The notes: generated from the sequence alone by a model not told the origin. A stretch of 61,562 nt of DNA from Clostridia bacterium (GCA_017404545.1 JAFRCC010000010.1:1-61562); one strand, 5' to 3'; numbered from the stretch's first letter, positions 43,940 to 54,087 are shown. Translations and numbers: made by a program.

Positions 43940-46765
43940 CTACTTTGTTAAATACGTAGACAAAAATTTTCCAGTATATGATTCCTCAGTTTTACATATT
44001 TTTTCTGGGGTACCTTCAGCTACTATTGTACCACCAGCGTCTCCACCTTCTGGTCCTAAATCTATAATATGATCTGCTGTTTTTATTAAATCTAAATTGT
44101 GCTCTATTACTACTATGCTATTTCCGGTATCAACCAATCTTTGTAATATATCAACCAATCTGTGAACATCTGCTATGTGTAATCCTGTAGTAGGTTCGTC
44201 TAAAATATATAATGTTTTACCTGTTGCTTTTTTAGATAGCTCTGTTGCTAGTTTAACACGCTGAGCTTCTCCACCAGATAATGTTGTAGAAGGTTGTCCG
44301 AGCTTAATATATCCTAAGCCAACATCATATAATGTTTGAATTTTATTTTTTATTTTTGGAAGATTCTCAAAGAATTTTAAAGCATCTTCGACCGTCATCT
44401 CTAACACATCAGATATTGTCTTTCCTTTATATTTAACTTGTAAGGTTTCATGATTATATCTTTTACCTTTACATACTTCACAAGGCACATATACATCTGG
44501 TAAGAAATGCATCTCTATCTTTAATAGTCCATCCCCTGAGCAATTTTCACATCTACCACCTGGCACATTAAAGCTAAATCTTCCTTTATCATATCCTCGA
44601 AGTTTTGCATCGTTAGTATTAGCAAATACATCTCTGATATGGTCAAATACACCTGTATATGTAGCTGGATTTGAGCGAGGTGTTCTTCCTATTGGCGATT
44701 GGTCTATATTAATAATTTTATCAATATTTTCAATTCCTTTTATTCCTTGACACTTTCCTGGCTTTTCGTTCGAACCATTTAAATCTCTTGCTATTGTTTT
44801 ATAAAGTATTTCATTTATTAATGTAGATTTACCGCTTCCAGAAACACCAGTAACGCATACAAATTGACCTAATGGTATTTTTACATCAATGCTCTTTAAG
44901 TTATTTTCTGATGCTTTTTTTATAATAATAGATTTACCGTTTGACTTTCTTCTCTTCTTTGGTACCTCTATTTTCTTTTTACCACTTAAGTATTGTCCTG
45001 TAATAGACTCTGGCACCTCCATTATTTCTTTTGCAGTACCTTGCGCTATAACATTACCTCCGTGAACACCAGCTTCTGGTCCAATATCTATAATTTGGTC
45101 TGCAGCATACATTGTGTCTTCATCATGCTCAACTACTATTAACGTATTACCCAAGTCTCTTAATTTCTTTAATGTAGCAATTAACTTCTCATTATCTCTT
45201 TGATGTAATCCTATACTAGGTTCATCTAGTATATATAGCACTCCTGTTAATCCAGACCCTATTTGCGTTGCTAATCTAATACGTTGTGCTTCTCCTCCAG
45301 AAAGTGTTCCTGCTGCTCTAGATAAAGTTAAGTATTCTAGACCAACATCTATTAAAAATTGAAGCCTTAAATCTATTTCTTTTAATATAAGCTCTGATAT
45401 CATGGTTTGTGTTTTATTAAGTTTTAAAGTATTTAAGAATTGCTTTGCTTTATTAATAGGCATGTCTGTTAATTGCTTGATATTTTTCTCTCCCACTGTT
45501 ACAGCAAGTACTTCTGGCCTTAATCTTGCACCATCACAAGCGTCACAATGACTACTACTCATATACATTTCATAGAAATCTCTCATTCCTTGAGACTTTG
45601 TTTCTCTATAACGTCTGTCTAGTGTAGGAAGTACACCTTCAAATGGTGCTGTATATTTTCTAGTTCCAGCTGATGACGTATATTCAAAGTCTATTTCTTC
45701 ATCGCCTGTTCCATATAATATTTTTTCTAAAAACTTACGAGGAAGCTTTTTTATAGGTTGTTTTATATCAACTCCATATTTATTGGCTATACTTTCAAAA
45801 TACATTTTTGCCATTGTGTCGCCACGTTTCATAGTGCTTGCTCCAAAAGCTTTTACCCCGTCATATAAAGTTTTATTTTTATCTGGCAAAATTAAGTCTT
45901 CATCCATTTTCATAACATATCCTATACCAGAGCATGATGGACAAGCGCCAAACGGATTATTAAAAGAAAACATTCTAGGCGTTAACTCCTCTATACTAAT
46001 ACCACAATCAGGACAAGCATAGTTTTGACTAAATAAAAGTGGCTCTCCACCTATAACATCTATTCCAACTAAATTGTTAGCATGTTTTAGGGCAGTTTCT
46101 ACAGATTCAGTTAATCTACCTCTTATATCCTCTTTTACAACTAATCTATCAACTATTAATTCGATTGTATGTTTTTTCTTCTTATCTAGATCTATTTCAT
46201 CCGATAAATCATATACATCTCCATCTATCTTTACTCTTACAAAACCTTCTCTTTGATAATCTTCTAATTGTTTTTTATATTCACCTTTACGTCCGCGAAC
46301 AACAGGAGCTAAAATTTGTATTTTAGTTCCTTCTTCTAAATCCATTATAATATCTATTATTTGATCGATAGATGTTTTTTCTATTTTCTTTCCACAATTA
46401 GGACAATGTGGAATACCTATACGAGCATATAATAGACGTATATAATCGTATATTTCTGTAACCGTACCTACAGTTGAACGAGGATTTTTAGATGTAGTTT
46501 TCTGGTCTATAGATATGGCTGGTGATAATCCTTCTATGGATTCTACATCGGGTTTCTCCATTAGCCCTAAGAATTGCCTAGCATATGAAGATAAACTTTC
46601 TACGTATCTTCTTTGACCTTCAGCATACAAAGTATCGAATGCCAAACTAGACTTACCACTTCCTGAAAGACCAGTTACAACTACTAATTTATCCCTTGGT
46701 ATTTCTAAATTAATATTCTTTAAATTATGAACCTTTGCTCCTTTTATTACTATTTTATCGTTCAT
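43940..46765 (-). CDS. uvrA: Excinuclease ABC subunit A
   Basis: 941 residues. UvrA scans DNA for damage and loads UvrB in nucleotide excision repair. Two ABC ATPase domains: Walker [15 protein letters not shown] (about 33-46) and [14 protein letters not shown] (about 640), signatures [12 protein letters not shown] and [12 protein letters not shown]. Zinc modules: CPNCGKK, CPDCG with CPSCSG, and CENCSGDG with CEVCKGKRY. Length is normal and no damage is seen. In most Firmicutes uvrB and uvrA are adjacent; here two GC-rich genes and a HAD gene separate them. Confidence 0.98.
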   Translation of the reverse strand: MNDKIVIKGAKVHNLKNINLEIPRDKLVVVTGLSGSGKSSLAFDTLYAEGQRRYVESLSSYARQFLGLMEKPDVESIEGLSPAISIDQKTTSKNPRSTVGTVTEIYDYIRLLYARIGIPHCPNCGKKIEKTSIDQIIDIIMDLEEGTKIQILAPVVRGRKGEYKKQLEDYQREGFVRVKIDGDVYDLSDEIDLDKKKKHTIELIVDRLVVKEDIRGRLTESVETALKHANNLVGIDVIGGEPLLFSQNYACPDCGISIEELTPRMFSFNNPFGACPSCSGIGYVMKMDEDLILPDKNKTLYDGVKAFGASTMKRGDTMAKMYFESIANKYGVDIKQPIKKLPRKFLEKILYGTGDEEIDFEYTSSAGTRKYTAPFEGVLPTLDRRYRETKSQGMRDFYEMYMSSSHCDACDGARLRPEVLAVTVGEKNIKQLTDMPINKAKQFLNTLKLNKTQTMISELILKEIDLRLQFLIDVGLEYLTLSRAAGTLSGGEAQRIRLATQIGSGLTGVLYILDEPSIGLHQRDNEKLIATLKKLRDLGNTLIVVEHDEDTMYAADQIIDIGPEAGVHGGNVIAQGTAKEIMEVPESITGQYLSGKKKIEVPKKRRKSNGKSIIIKKASENNLKSIDVKIPLGQFVCVTGVSGSGKSTLINEILYKTIARDLNGSNEKPGKCQGIKGIENIDKIINIDQSPIGRTPRSNPATYTGVFDHIRDVFANTNDAKLRGYDKGRFSFNVPGGRCENCSGDGLLKIEMHFLPDVYVPCEVCKGKRYNHETLQVKYKGKTISDVLEMTVEDALKFFENLPKIKNKIQTLYDVGLGYIKLGQPSTTLSGGEAQRVKLATELSKKATGKTLYILDEPTTGLHIADVHRLVDILQRLVDTGNSIVVIEHNLDLIKTADHIIDLGPEGGDAGGTIVAEGTPEKICKTEESYTGKFLSTYLTK

Positions 46766-46929
46766 AAAAAGCCCCCTACATTTTTTTAATATTTATTATT
46801 ATACACGCGAACAAATATTTGTCAATATATTTGTTACAAATATTCTATCAATATTCGCATTATACAACGATTTAAGCCATATGACAATACTTGATTTTCT
46901 TCCAACATTATAGTCTATAATATAAAATA

Positions 46930-46961
46930 AACAGCCTCCTTCAAAAAAGAAGGGGGCTGTT
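46930..46961 (-). terminator. Terminator of the 46982 gene
   Basis: AACAGCC-CCTTC / GAAGG-GGCTGTT with an AAAAAA-type loop; on the minus strand followed by TATTTTATATT. Confidence 0.75.
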
Positions 46962-46981
46962 GCCGTTTTTTGATTTTTGTC

Positions 46982-47290
46982 CTATACACCGAAATGTCTG
47001 CGGACTGCCTCAGCTGCTTCGTGGTCTCTCGCCTTCATCTGTTCAACAGATAACTCAAGGGTTCTGGGAATAACACTAACAGCATTAGCTGCTCTGTCGG
47101 ACTTGTTTTCAATAATGATTTCTACCAATCCGCGATAGTTGTTCGCTGCAGGGCCTCTCCAGTATTCCTCACTGATAGTAAGGAGTTCCCGAATTCCGTC
47201 CCAGTCGCCAGCTTCAAGCAGCTTCGGAGCAGTGTTTCTGATTTCCTCAGCTTTGCTAAGGATGGCTTCGTAATCGTAATAGATTTCCAT
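46982..47290 (-). CDS. WXG100-like small protein, GC-rich orphan gene
   Basis: 102 residues, fully helical. A W-R-G turn in SEEYWRGPAANNYRGLVEII (about residues 43-62) lies between two long amphipathic helices, as in the ESAT-6/WXG100 family of type VII secretion substrates. The usual C-terminal YxxxD/E secretion motif is not obvious (end: EAAEAVRRHFGV). No EssC, EsxA-partner, LXG toxin or other type VII gene lies in the window. GGAGG precedes the ATG. Sample 47041-47100: 27/60 G+C. Leader carries two GNRA-loop hairpins next to the ribosome site. Confidence 0.6.
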   Translation of the reverse strand: MEIYYDYEAILSKAEEIRNTAPKLLEAGDWDGIRELLTISEEYWRGPAANNYRGLVEIIIENKSDRAANAVSVIPRTLELSVEQMKARDHEAAEAVRRHFGV

Positions 47291-47362
47291 GATGAATACC
47301 TCCGCCTTACGGCTTATATAGTGTTTGTGTGATAGGCTTGCGCCTTACATATGATAACGATT

Positions 47363-47391
47363 ATTTTAACACTTTATGTTTGCTTTGTCAA
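47363..47391 (-). promoter_or_regulatory. Promoter of the 46982 gene
   Basis: Minus strand TTGACA (47391-47386), 17 bases, TAAAAT (47368-47363). Confidence 0.85.
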
Positions 47392-47433
47392 TAGATGTAA
47401 AAAATTTTCTTACTTTTTATAATTCTACAAATA

Positions 47434-47462
47434 TTTACAAATTTCTTAATTTATGTTATAAT
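47434..47462 (+). promoter_or_regulatory. Promoter of the 47494 gene
   Basis: TTTACA (47434-47439), 17 bases, TATAAT (47457-47462). It points away from the promoter of the 46982 gene 43 bases to the left. Confidence 0.8.
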
Positions 47463-47493
47463 GCCGTGTAAAATCTGAAAGGATGTGAGTTGT

Positions 47494-47898
47494 ATGATTC
47501 GGTTAATCTTTGTTATTCTTCTTATATTCACCATTTCCTATTGGTTTGGTTATCACATTGGACAGTCAGAAAACGACATTCGCCCGCTCTGCTTTATATT
47601 CTTTGATGATGCATCTAGCAACAAACATCAAAGCACTGCAAATGTATATTGGGGATATGAAGGCAGACCCGTCTCGAACCATGCCGGAATGGAATTTCTT
47701 TCTGCATCAATAAACAATACTGATGCATACTTTCTTATTGAAAAGAATTTTCTGTTCCAAGAAGCAAACGGACGTAGAATTATTGCTATAATAACACAGG
47801 GTCGATTTTCGAAGAGAAATAATTCCAATTACATGTCCAGGCTGTGCCAACGGGGTAAAGCGATCTTAATAGAAGACATAGAAGACATAAATAAATAG
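47494..47898 (+). CDS. Membrane-anchored unknown protein, orphan gene
   Basis: 134 residues from ATG 47494, about 11 bases after AAAGG; the GTG at 47485 is too near. A single N-terminal helix (residues 3-18: RLIFVILLIFTISYWF) is followed by YHIGQSEND and a soluble beta-rich domain (NVYWGYEGRPVSNHAGMEFL, AYFLIEKNFLFQEANGRRIIAIIT). Unknown family. Own promoter and a strong terminator. Composition above host average. Divergent to the WXG100-like gene, forming a two-gene block between uvrB and uvrA. Confidence 0.6.
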   Translation: MIRLIFVILLIFTISYWFGYHIGQSENDIRPLCFIFFDDASSNKHQSTANVYWGYEGRPVSNHAGMEFLSASINNTDAYFLIEKNFLFQEANGRRIIAIITQGRFSKRNNSNYMSRLCQRGKAILIEDIEDINK

Positions 47899-47911
47899 AA
47901 ATGCCGAACAA

Positions 47912-47942
47912 AAAAGACCGGGTACATAACCTGGTCTTTTCT
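47912..47942 (+). terminator. Terminator of the 47494 gene
   Basis: AAAAGACCGGGT / ACCTGGTCTTTT with a short loop, followed by C-TTT; A-run before it. Confidence 0.85.
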
Positions 47943-47960
47943 TTACTTGTTATTGATTGT

Positions 47961-48422
47961 TTAGTCTACAAACACTGTATCTTTAAAAATTATTATATCG
48001 TCATTTTGCTCTTTTAATTTGTGTACAATATCGCAATCGTCATCAATTACAACAATAGTACAGTTATCTTCTCTAGTAACACTTTTTATATAGTCACACT
48101 TTAATTTATATGATTTTTCAAAATTGTTTGATTCTCTTGAAATTATAATTCTATTTTCCTTTTTGAAGAATGGTGCATTAATATCGAGCCACCTGTTTTT
48201 CTCCTCTACTCCAACATCCATTCTAGATATAGAAAGAATATATAGCTCTACGTTATTCATATGAGATACTTCTTCTAGTTGCTTAATTGTTGTATTAAGC
48301 GGCCTTTTTTTGTCGTAATCTCTGGCCTCTCCAACAACATAGTCTGCTATTACACCATCCATATCTACAAATATTTTTATTTTGTCTGTTTTTATTTCAT
48401 CAATACATTTTTTAAAATACAT
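47961..48422 (-). CDS. HAD-family phosphatase, 5'(3')-deoxyribonucleotidase-like
   Basis: 153 residues. IFVDMDGVIADY (about 18-29) is HAD motif I with both aspartates, followed by ELYILSISRMD (motif II, Ser), a lysine in the SYKLKCDYIK region and IVVIDDDCD (motif IV). This is the compact NT5C/deoxyribonucleotidase type that removes phosphate from nucleoside monophosphates, but other HAD substrates are possible. It follows uvrB by 15 bases on the minus strand, so it is probably expressed with uvrB. A link to DNA damage-derived nucleotides is attractive but unproven. Confidence 0.75.
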   Translation of the reverse strand: MYFKKCIDEIKTDKIKIFVDMDGVIADYVVGEARDYDKKRPLNTTIKQLEEVSHMNNVELYILSISRMDVGVEEKNRWLDINAPFFKKENRIIISRESNNFEKSYKLKCDYIKSVTREDNCTIVVIDDDCDIVHKLKEQNDDIIIFKDTVFVD

Positions 48423-48437
48423 AATACACTCCTGTTG

Positions 48438-50408
48438 TTAATTTTTTGCTCCGTCCCCAAAATTTTCTAATTCTTTTATTCTATCTCTTATTTCGGCTGC
48501 TTTTTCAAATTCCATTGCTGCTGCATGTTTTAACATTTCGTCTGTTAATTTGTTTATTACATCTTGAATATTTGCATCCTTGTCTAGTTTATATTCTGAG
48601 GTAGCTTCTTCGACCATAGTTGCACTAATTGCGGCTCTAACATCTTTCTTAATTGTTTGTGGCTTTATTCCATGCTCTTCATTATATTTCATCTGAATTT
48701 CACGTCTTCTGTTTGTTTCGTGAATTGCTTTTTCCATAGACTCTGTTAATACATCAGCATACATTACTACTCTTCCATGGTCATTTCTTGCTGCACGACC
48801 TATAGTTTGTATTAAACTTCTTTCTGAACGCAAGAACCCCTCTTTGTCCGCATCTAATATTGCTACAAGTGATACTTCTGGAATATCTAATCCTTCCCTT
48901 AATAAGTTAATACCTACTAGCACATCAAACTCGCCCAAACGCAAATCCCTTATTATTTCCATACGTTCCAAAGCCTTTATATCTGAGTGCATATATTTAA
49001 CCTTTATATCAAGGCTAGATAGATACGATGTTAAATCCTCAGCCATTTTTTTAGTTAGAGTGGTAACTAACACTCTCTCGTGCTTTTCAACTGTATCATG
49101 TATTTGCTCTATTAAATCATCAACTTGGTTTGTTACAGGTTTTACGTCTATTCTTGGATCCAATAATCCAGTAGGACGTATAATTTGCTCTACAACATTA
49201 TCTCCACTGTGCTCTTTTTCGTAGTCTGCTGGAGTAGCACTAACAAACACAACCTGATTAACTCGCTGTTCAAATTCAGGAAACGTTAATGGTCTATTAT
49301 CAAATGCAGATGGTAATCTAAATCCGTATTTTACTAGGGACTCTTTACGTGCTCTATCTCCATTATACATTGCTCTTACCTGTGGAATTGTTGCGTGAGA
49401 TTCATCTACTAGCAACAAGAAATCTTTTGGAAAATAATCAAATAATGTGTAAGGAGGACTTCCTGCAGGTCTACCACTTATATGTCTGGAGTAATTTTCT
49501 ATTCCTTGGCAAAAACCTGTTTCTTTCATCATTTCCATGTCAAAATTTGTACGCTCCTCAATACGCTGAGCTTCAATTAACTTGTTTTGAGATTTGAAAT
49601 ATTCTGCTCTTTCCTTCATCTCTTCTTCAATTGTAACAATAGCTCTATCCAACTTTTCTCTACTTGTTACATATTGCGACGCTGGTGGTATTAACACGTG
49701 AGATCTTAATCCTATACTTTTTCCTGTTAGTGGATTTATTTCATGTATTTTTTCAACTTCATCGCCCCAAAACTCAACTCTTATTGCAGACTCACTTTGC
49801 GATGAAGGATATATTTCTAGTACATCACCTTTTGCCCTAAAAGTTCCTCTTTTAAAATCTAATTCATTTCTGCTATATTGCATTGTTATTAGCTTTTTCA
49901 TTATATCGTTGCGAGGCTTTTCCATCCCTGGACGAATAGATAGCATCATACCTTGGTAATCGATAGGGTCACCCAAACCATATATACATGATACAGATGC
50001 TACTATTATTACATCTTTTCTTTCAAATAACGATAAAGTTGCAGAATGACGTAATTTATCTATTTCGTCATTTATTGATGCATCCTTTTCTATGTATGTA
50101 TCCGATTGTGGTATGTAGCTCTCTGGTTGATAATAGTCATAATACGAAACAAAATATTCTACTGCATTTTCTGGAAAAAATTCCTTAAACTCAGAATATA
50201 ATTGTCCAGCGAGTGTTTTATTATGTGCCAAAACCAATGTAGGTTTCTGTACTTTTTGAATTATATTTGCCATAGTAAATGTTTTTCCAGAGCCTGTAAC
50301 ACCTAGCAATATTTGAAATTTCTTGCCCTCTTTTATTCCATTACTTAAGTATTCAATTGCAGCTGGTTGATCACCAGTTGGCTGATAATTTGATACTAAA
50401 TTAAACAT
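48438..50408 (-). CDS. uvrB: Excinuclease ABC subunit B
   Basis: 656 residues. UvrB verifies damage and recruits UvrC. Helicase motif [15 protein letters not shown] (about 36-49), the beta-hairpin [26 protein letters not shown] (motif II), motif [11 protein letters not shown], and the C-terminal UVR domain ([21 protein letters not shown]). After that domain the protein ends NFGDGAKN, encoded by a 26-bp sequence found again at 59125-59150. The HAD gene follows. Confidence 0.98.
   Translation of the reverse strand: MFNLVSNYQPTGDQPAAIEYLSNGIKEGKKFQILLGVTGSGKTFTMANIIQKVQKPTLVLAHNKTLAGQLYSEFKEFFPENAVEYFVSYYDYYQPESYIPQSDTYIEKDASINDEIDKLRHSATLSLFERKDVIIVASVSCIYGLGDPIDYQGMMLSIRPGMEKPRNDIMKKLITMQYSRNELDFKRGTFRAKGDVLEIYPSSQSESAIRVEFWGDEVEKIHEINPLTGKSIGLRSHVLIPPASQYVTSREKLDRAIVTIEEEMKERAEYFKSQNKLIEAQRIEERTNFDMEMMKETGFCQGIENYSRHISGRPAGSPPYTLFDYFPKDFLLLVDESHATIPQVRAMYNGDRARKESLVKYGFRLPSAFDNRPLTFPEFEQRVNQVVFVSATPADYEKEHSGDNVVEQIIRPTGLLDPRIDVKPVTNQVDDLIEQIHDTVEKHERVLVTTLTKKMAEDLTSYLSSLDIKVKYMHSDIKALERMEIIRDLRLGEFDVLVGINLLREGLDIPEVSLVAILDADKEGFLRSERSLIQTIGRAARNDHGRVVMYADVLTESMEKAIHETNRRREIQMKYNEEHGIKPQTIKKDVRAAISATMVEEATSEYKLDKDANIQDVINKLTDEMLKHAAAMEFEKAAEIRDRIKELENFGDGAKN
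48439..48464. repeat. 26-bp repeat forming the UvrB tail
   Basis: Reverse complement of 59125-59150, identical over 26 bases with the core GGGGACGGAGC. It encodes the last residues and stop of uvrB. Confidence 0.9.
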
Positions 50409-50476
50409 ATTTCCCCCTAAAAAATTTTGTGTTTACATTTTATCATCAATATAGCCAAAAAACAAGGATACCATAT

Positions 50477-50665
50477 TTATCTAATACTATAAGCTTTTAT
50501 TTCCGTATTTTTTATAATTATTACTTTAGATCCTTCTTGTAATCTATAATAATCTTTTCTTCCAACCAATAGATTTTTACATAAAACTTCATTTTCATCA
50601 TCGAGAACAACAGACAAACGATAATTATTATCTCTTCTACCGTTTTCTGTAACTATTTGGATTTA
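50477..50665 (-). pseudogene. C-terminal part of the 50637 protein, shifted frame
   Basis: A minus-strand frame ending at 50477 reads VTENGRRDNNYRLSVVLDDENEVLCKN (kept in short pieces: RRDNNYRLSVVLDDEN, LLVGRKDYYRLQEGSKV, IIIKNTEIKAYSIR). It has no start and continues the 50637-51005 protein in another frame; the break lies between the SIN of that protein and the VTENG here, about 50645-50665. Confidence 0.6.
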
Positions 50666-51005
50666 TGCTACCACCCATCTTTAAAACTACCGTTCCTGTT
50701 GCAACAATTCCTTTTTTTATTATTTTAGAAATTAGTACACCAGCAAAAACCAATAATATGCTACCACCTATTAATAGAATAGATACTATCTCATCAGGAT
50801 CAAAGATAATTAAAACAGTAAGCATGCTAATAATAAATGCAACTGCTATTGATAATCCTAATACCTCTCTATATTTTATCTTCTTAACTAGTGGCTCTTC
50901 TTCCGGTGTTGGATTCCTAAAGTTAATTTCATTTGGACGTATAATCCTATAATCTTTATACTGTACCATCTTTTCTGCCAAATTATCTAAAAATTCTTTA
51001 ATCAT
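50637..51005 (-). CDS. Small membrane protein, C-terminally frameshifted
   Basis: 122 residues. Basic, proline-containing N-terminus (residues 1-47) and two membrane helices (about 49-66 and 74-95), then KMGGSINPNSYRKR and stop. A soluble beta-rich continuation is found in the next frame (50477-50665), so the intact protein would be about 175 residues and end with a small SH3-like or DUF-type barrel. No function known. Good ribosome site (GGAGG). Confidence 0.55.
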   Translation of the reverse strand: MIKEFLDNLAEKMVQYKDYRIIRPNEINFRNPTPEEEPLVKKIKYREVLGLSIAVAFIISMLTVLIIFDPDEIVSILLIGGSILLVFAGVLISKIIKKGIVATGTVVLKMGGSINPNSYRKR

Positions 51006-51123
51006 AATATTTCCTCCCGCGTTCTTAATTTAGTTTAATTATAACCAAGATTTATTTTTCTATCAATATCTTTTTCTAATTACTTTTTTAGTTATAAGTA
51101 TGTATGTTTTAGGGCGATAAGTG

Positions 51124-51174
51124 TTAACATAAGGTCAAAATAATCTCTGTGGCGTCAACTTATTATGTTTTGTT
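51124..51174. repeat. Dispersed 50-bp element, copy 2 of 3
   Basis: TTAACATAAGGTC then AAAATAATCTCTGTGGCG and TCAACTTATTATGTTTTG; matches copy 1 and copy 3. Lies behind the ABC transporter gene start side. Confidence 0.75.
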
Positions 51175-51204
51175 CTTTTTAAAAGATTTGCCCCATTTAG
51201 AGCT

Positions 51205-51229
51205 AAAAAAACAGAGAAGATTATTCTCT
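51205..51229 (-). terminator. Terminator of the MacB-like transporter
   Basis: AGAGAA/TTCTCT hairpin, followed on the minus strand by GTTTTTTT, 20 bases after the stop codon. Confidence 0.7.
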
Positions 51230-51246
51230 TCCCCATTTAATTTTGA

Positions 51247-53817
51247 TTATTCAGTTCTTAATGCTTCCACTGGATCTTTCTTTGATGCGCTCTTTGATGG
51301 AAGTATTCCAGCAAATACAGTTAAGCCAACACTTAGTACTATTAATACTACTGCTTGAACCATATTTAATTTTGCTAAATTGTCCATTCCCATACTAATT
51401 CCTAAAATTTTGTTTATAAGAGCATTTAATAATACTGTAATCCCTATTCCCATTAATCCTGCAGTTAGTCCTTCAATAACCGTTTCTGCATTAAATAATC
51501 TAGAAACATCCTTTTTACTTGCTCCTACTGCTCGTAAAATACCAATCTCTTTTGTTCTCTCCAATACACTTATATATGTAATAATTGAAATCATTATACT
51601 TGAAACAATTAAACTGATAGCAACAAAAGCAATTAAAACATATTCTATAGTACTTATTATTTTAGACATTGATTCAGTAATCATCTTTACGAAATCTGTA
51701 TAGTATATTGACAAATTGTCTTCTTGGTTTGCTTTTTTCTCTTCATTATATTTATTAATATACTCTTCTATTTTTTTCTTACATTCAAAATCTTTTGGAT
51801 AAATTTGCATCGCTGAAGGTGACTCTAAATCTATATATCCTATTTTTTTCAAATTACTTTCGTATGTCGCATTATTACTATTTCCATTTTTTAACATTTC
51901 CCTAAGCTCTTCTTCTGACAGAGAATCAATGTATTGCAATACTTGTTCGCTATTATCTCCCACATTTTCTGAAATTAAAGACTTTAGCTCGTCGATGCTC
52001 ATGTTATCTATAATATCATCTGTTTCAAAATCTTTTCCTGTAAAAATATCTTTTGTTGGATTTGCTATTTGTTCTTTTACAATTTCAGATTCGTTTGTTA
52101 AACTAACAATATGTTCAGTAAGTTCATGTCTATATCCAATACCGGAATTCATGTCAGTTGAAATCTCAGTACCATCTTTAACACATACAATTCCAACAAT
52201 TTTTAGCTCTTCTCCATTTTCTACAATTCTTTTTACATGCGATACATCATTTGATTTATCTATCCAGTTGCCATTTTCTTTTACATAGTAATCTGAAGGT
52301 AACACAAATTTAAATGTTTTGTTTAAAAATTCATCATATGAATATGACGAACTTTCTATATTAACTTCTTGACCCTTCTTTAATTTGCTCTGTATTTCGT
52401 TATATTCGTTTCTATTTTTAAAATTCAACGCATATAACACTGTATCTGGAATTGCTCTATTTGAATCTGCTATTAAAACAACTTCATTATAATTTTCTGG
52501 TAATTTTCCAGCAATTAGGTCGTATTGGCTATATATCAAATCATCTGAATCGTATAATTCATAGAAAAAATTTGATGATGTATTATTTTCATAATTTTCA
52601 TCATTATTACTTAACGAATTAGGATTTACTTTAACTATATTACTGTTACTATTGTCATATACGTTTAGTTGCACATCGTACATATACTGAATTCCATTTG
52701 TATATTGTTTTAATTCATCGTTTTTTTCTACATATTTTTTAAACTCACCTATATTATTATATTTTATTTCAACGCCAACAGTTTTAGTTATATCATCCTT
52801 ACTTGTAATTTTTCCTTCCTCAGCCTTCACATTATCATCCATCGAGATTGATAAAAGTGATGAAACATTTTGAGTAACTGCACTAATCGTTATAGGTGAT
52901 CCTGCCATAGAATCTTTTTCTAAGCTTTCAATGTAATTATTCATACCATTAGATATTGATAAAATAAGAGCAATCCCTATTATACCAATTGATCCTGCAA
53001 ACGATGTTAAAAATGTTCTTCCCTTTTTGTTTAACAAATTCTTAAAACTAAGTAATAAAGCAGTATTAAAGTTCATTCCTGTTCTTTTAAATTTCTTTGT
53101 TTTCTTTTTGGCGTTCTCTACATCTTTCTCAGTGCTATTATATGGATCTGAATCACCTATAACCTTTCCATCTAATAAATTTATTATTCTTGTAGAATAT
53201 CTTTCTGCTAGCTCAGGGTTATGTGTAACCATTATTACCAATCTATCTTTTGCTATTTCTTTTAGCAAGTCCATAATTTGTATTGATGTTTCAGAGTCTA
53301 AAGCTCCTGTTGGTTCATCGGCCAATAATATGTCTGGATTTCCTACTAGTGCTCTTGCTATAGCAACTCTTTGCATCTGTCCTCCAGATAGCTCCGATGG
53401 CTTTTTATTTAATTTTGAACCTAATCCTACAGTTTTTAGTGCTTCTATAGCTCTTTTTCTTCTTTCATGTTTACTTATACCAGCCAATGTCAGTGCTAAT
53501 TCAACATTTGTTAATATAGTTTGATGTTGTATTAAATTATAGCTTTGAAATACAAAACCTATAGAATGATTACGATAAGAATCCCAATCCCTATCTGTAA
53601 ACTGCTTAGTTGATTTTCCATTTATTATCAAATCCCCTGAAGTATACTTGTCTAATCCTCCAATAATATTTAATAATGTAGTTTTGCCACATCCACTTTG
53701 GCCTAAGATTGATACGAACTCGTTTTCTCTAAATTCGATACTTATGCCTTTTAAGGCCTCTACTTTTTCGGTCTTTTTTCCTCCATAAATCTTTCTTATG
53801 TCTTTTAATTGTAGCAT
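51247..53817 (-). CDS. ABC transporter, fused ATPase and FtsX-like permease (MacB type)
   Basis: 856 residues. ATPase first (Walker A GQSGCGKTTLLN about 38-49, signature ELSGGQMQRVAIA about 140-152, Walker B LLADEPTGALD), then a long permease: one helix at about 270-290 (FLTSFAGSIGIIGIALILSI), a large extracellular domain of about 400 residues, and three helices near the end (VLIAFVAISLIVSSIMISII, VIEGLTAGLMGIGITVLL, VQAVVLIVLSVGLTVFAG). Such pumps act on antimicrobial peptides or lipoproteins, using mechanotransmission across the membrane. No two-component system flanks it. AGGGAGG precedes the ATG. Confidence 0.92.
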   Translation of the reverse strand: MLQLKDIRKIYGGKKTEKVEALKGISIEFRENEFVSILGQSGCGKTTLLNIIGGLDKYTSGDLIINGKSTKQFTDRDWDSYRNHSIGFVFQSYNLIQHQTILTNVELALTLAGISKHERRKRAIEALKTVGLGSKLNKKPSELSGGQMQRVAIARALVGNPDILLADEPTGALDSETSIQIMDLLKEIAKDRLVIMVTHNPELAERYSTRIINLLDGKVIGDSDPYNSTEKDVENAKKKTKKFKRTGMNFNTALLLSFKNLLNKKGRTFLTSFAGSIGIIGIALILSISNGMNNYIESLEKDSMAGSPITISAVTQNVSSLLSISMDDNVKAEEGKITSKDDITKTVGVEIKYNNIGEFKKYVEKNDELKQYTNGIQYMYDVQLNVYDNSNSNIVKVNPNSLSNNDENYENNTSSNFFYELYDSDDLIYSQYDLIAGKLPENYNEVVLIADSNRAIPDTVLYALNFKNRNEYNEIQSKLKKGQEVNIESSSYSYDEFLNKTFKFVLPSDYYVKENGNWIDKSNDVSHVKRIVENGEELKIVGIVCVKDGTEISTDMNSGIGYRHELTEHIVSLTNESEIVKEQIANPTKDIFTGKDFETDDIIDNMSIDELKSLISENVGDNSEQVLQYIDSLSEEELREMLKNGNSNNATYESNLKKIGYIDLESPSAMQIYPKDFECKKKIEEYINKYNEEKKANQEDNLSIYYTDFVKMITESMSKIISTIEYVLIAFVAISLIVSSIMISIITYISVLERTKEIGILRAVGASKKDVSRLFNAETVIEGLTAGLMGIGITVLLNALINKILGISMGMDNLAKLNMVQAVVLIVLSVGLTVFAGILPSKSASKKDPVEALRTE

Positions 53818-53949
53818 TTTTTCCTCCCTTCATATTGCTAATATCTTTCAATACACCATACAATTATACTTAATTGTAATTTTTACTTCAATATATAAAT
53901 CACATATAGTTAATTTTTGTGTTTTTGAACTATCCATCTATCCACTTTT

Positions 53950-54000
53950 TTACATAAGTGAAAAATAATCTCTGAGCCGTCAACTTATTATGTTTTTATT
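53950..54000. repeat. Dispersed 50-bp element, copy 3 of 3
   Basis: TTACATAAGTG then AAAAATAATCTCTGAGCC, GTCAACTTATTATGTTTTT; 18 bases of the right half identical to the other copies. Upstream of the transporter on the minus strand. Confidence 0.75.
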
Positions 54001-54011
54001 GTTTTAATAAA

Positions 54012-54053
54012 AAATTCCTGTTTGCAGAATCCTTTATTTAGCAAATAGGAATT
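54012..54053 (-). terminator. Terminator of the peptidase gene
   Basis: AAATTCCTATTTGC and its complement GCAAA-AGGAATTT (one mismatch) across an AT loop, then TTTTTATTAAAAC on the minus strand. Confidence 0.7.
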
Positions 54054-54087
54054 TCTTACTATCTTAAATAAATCAAAATCATCTTTT

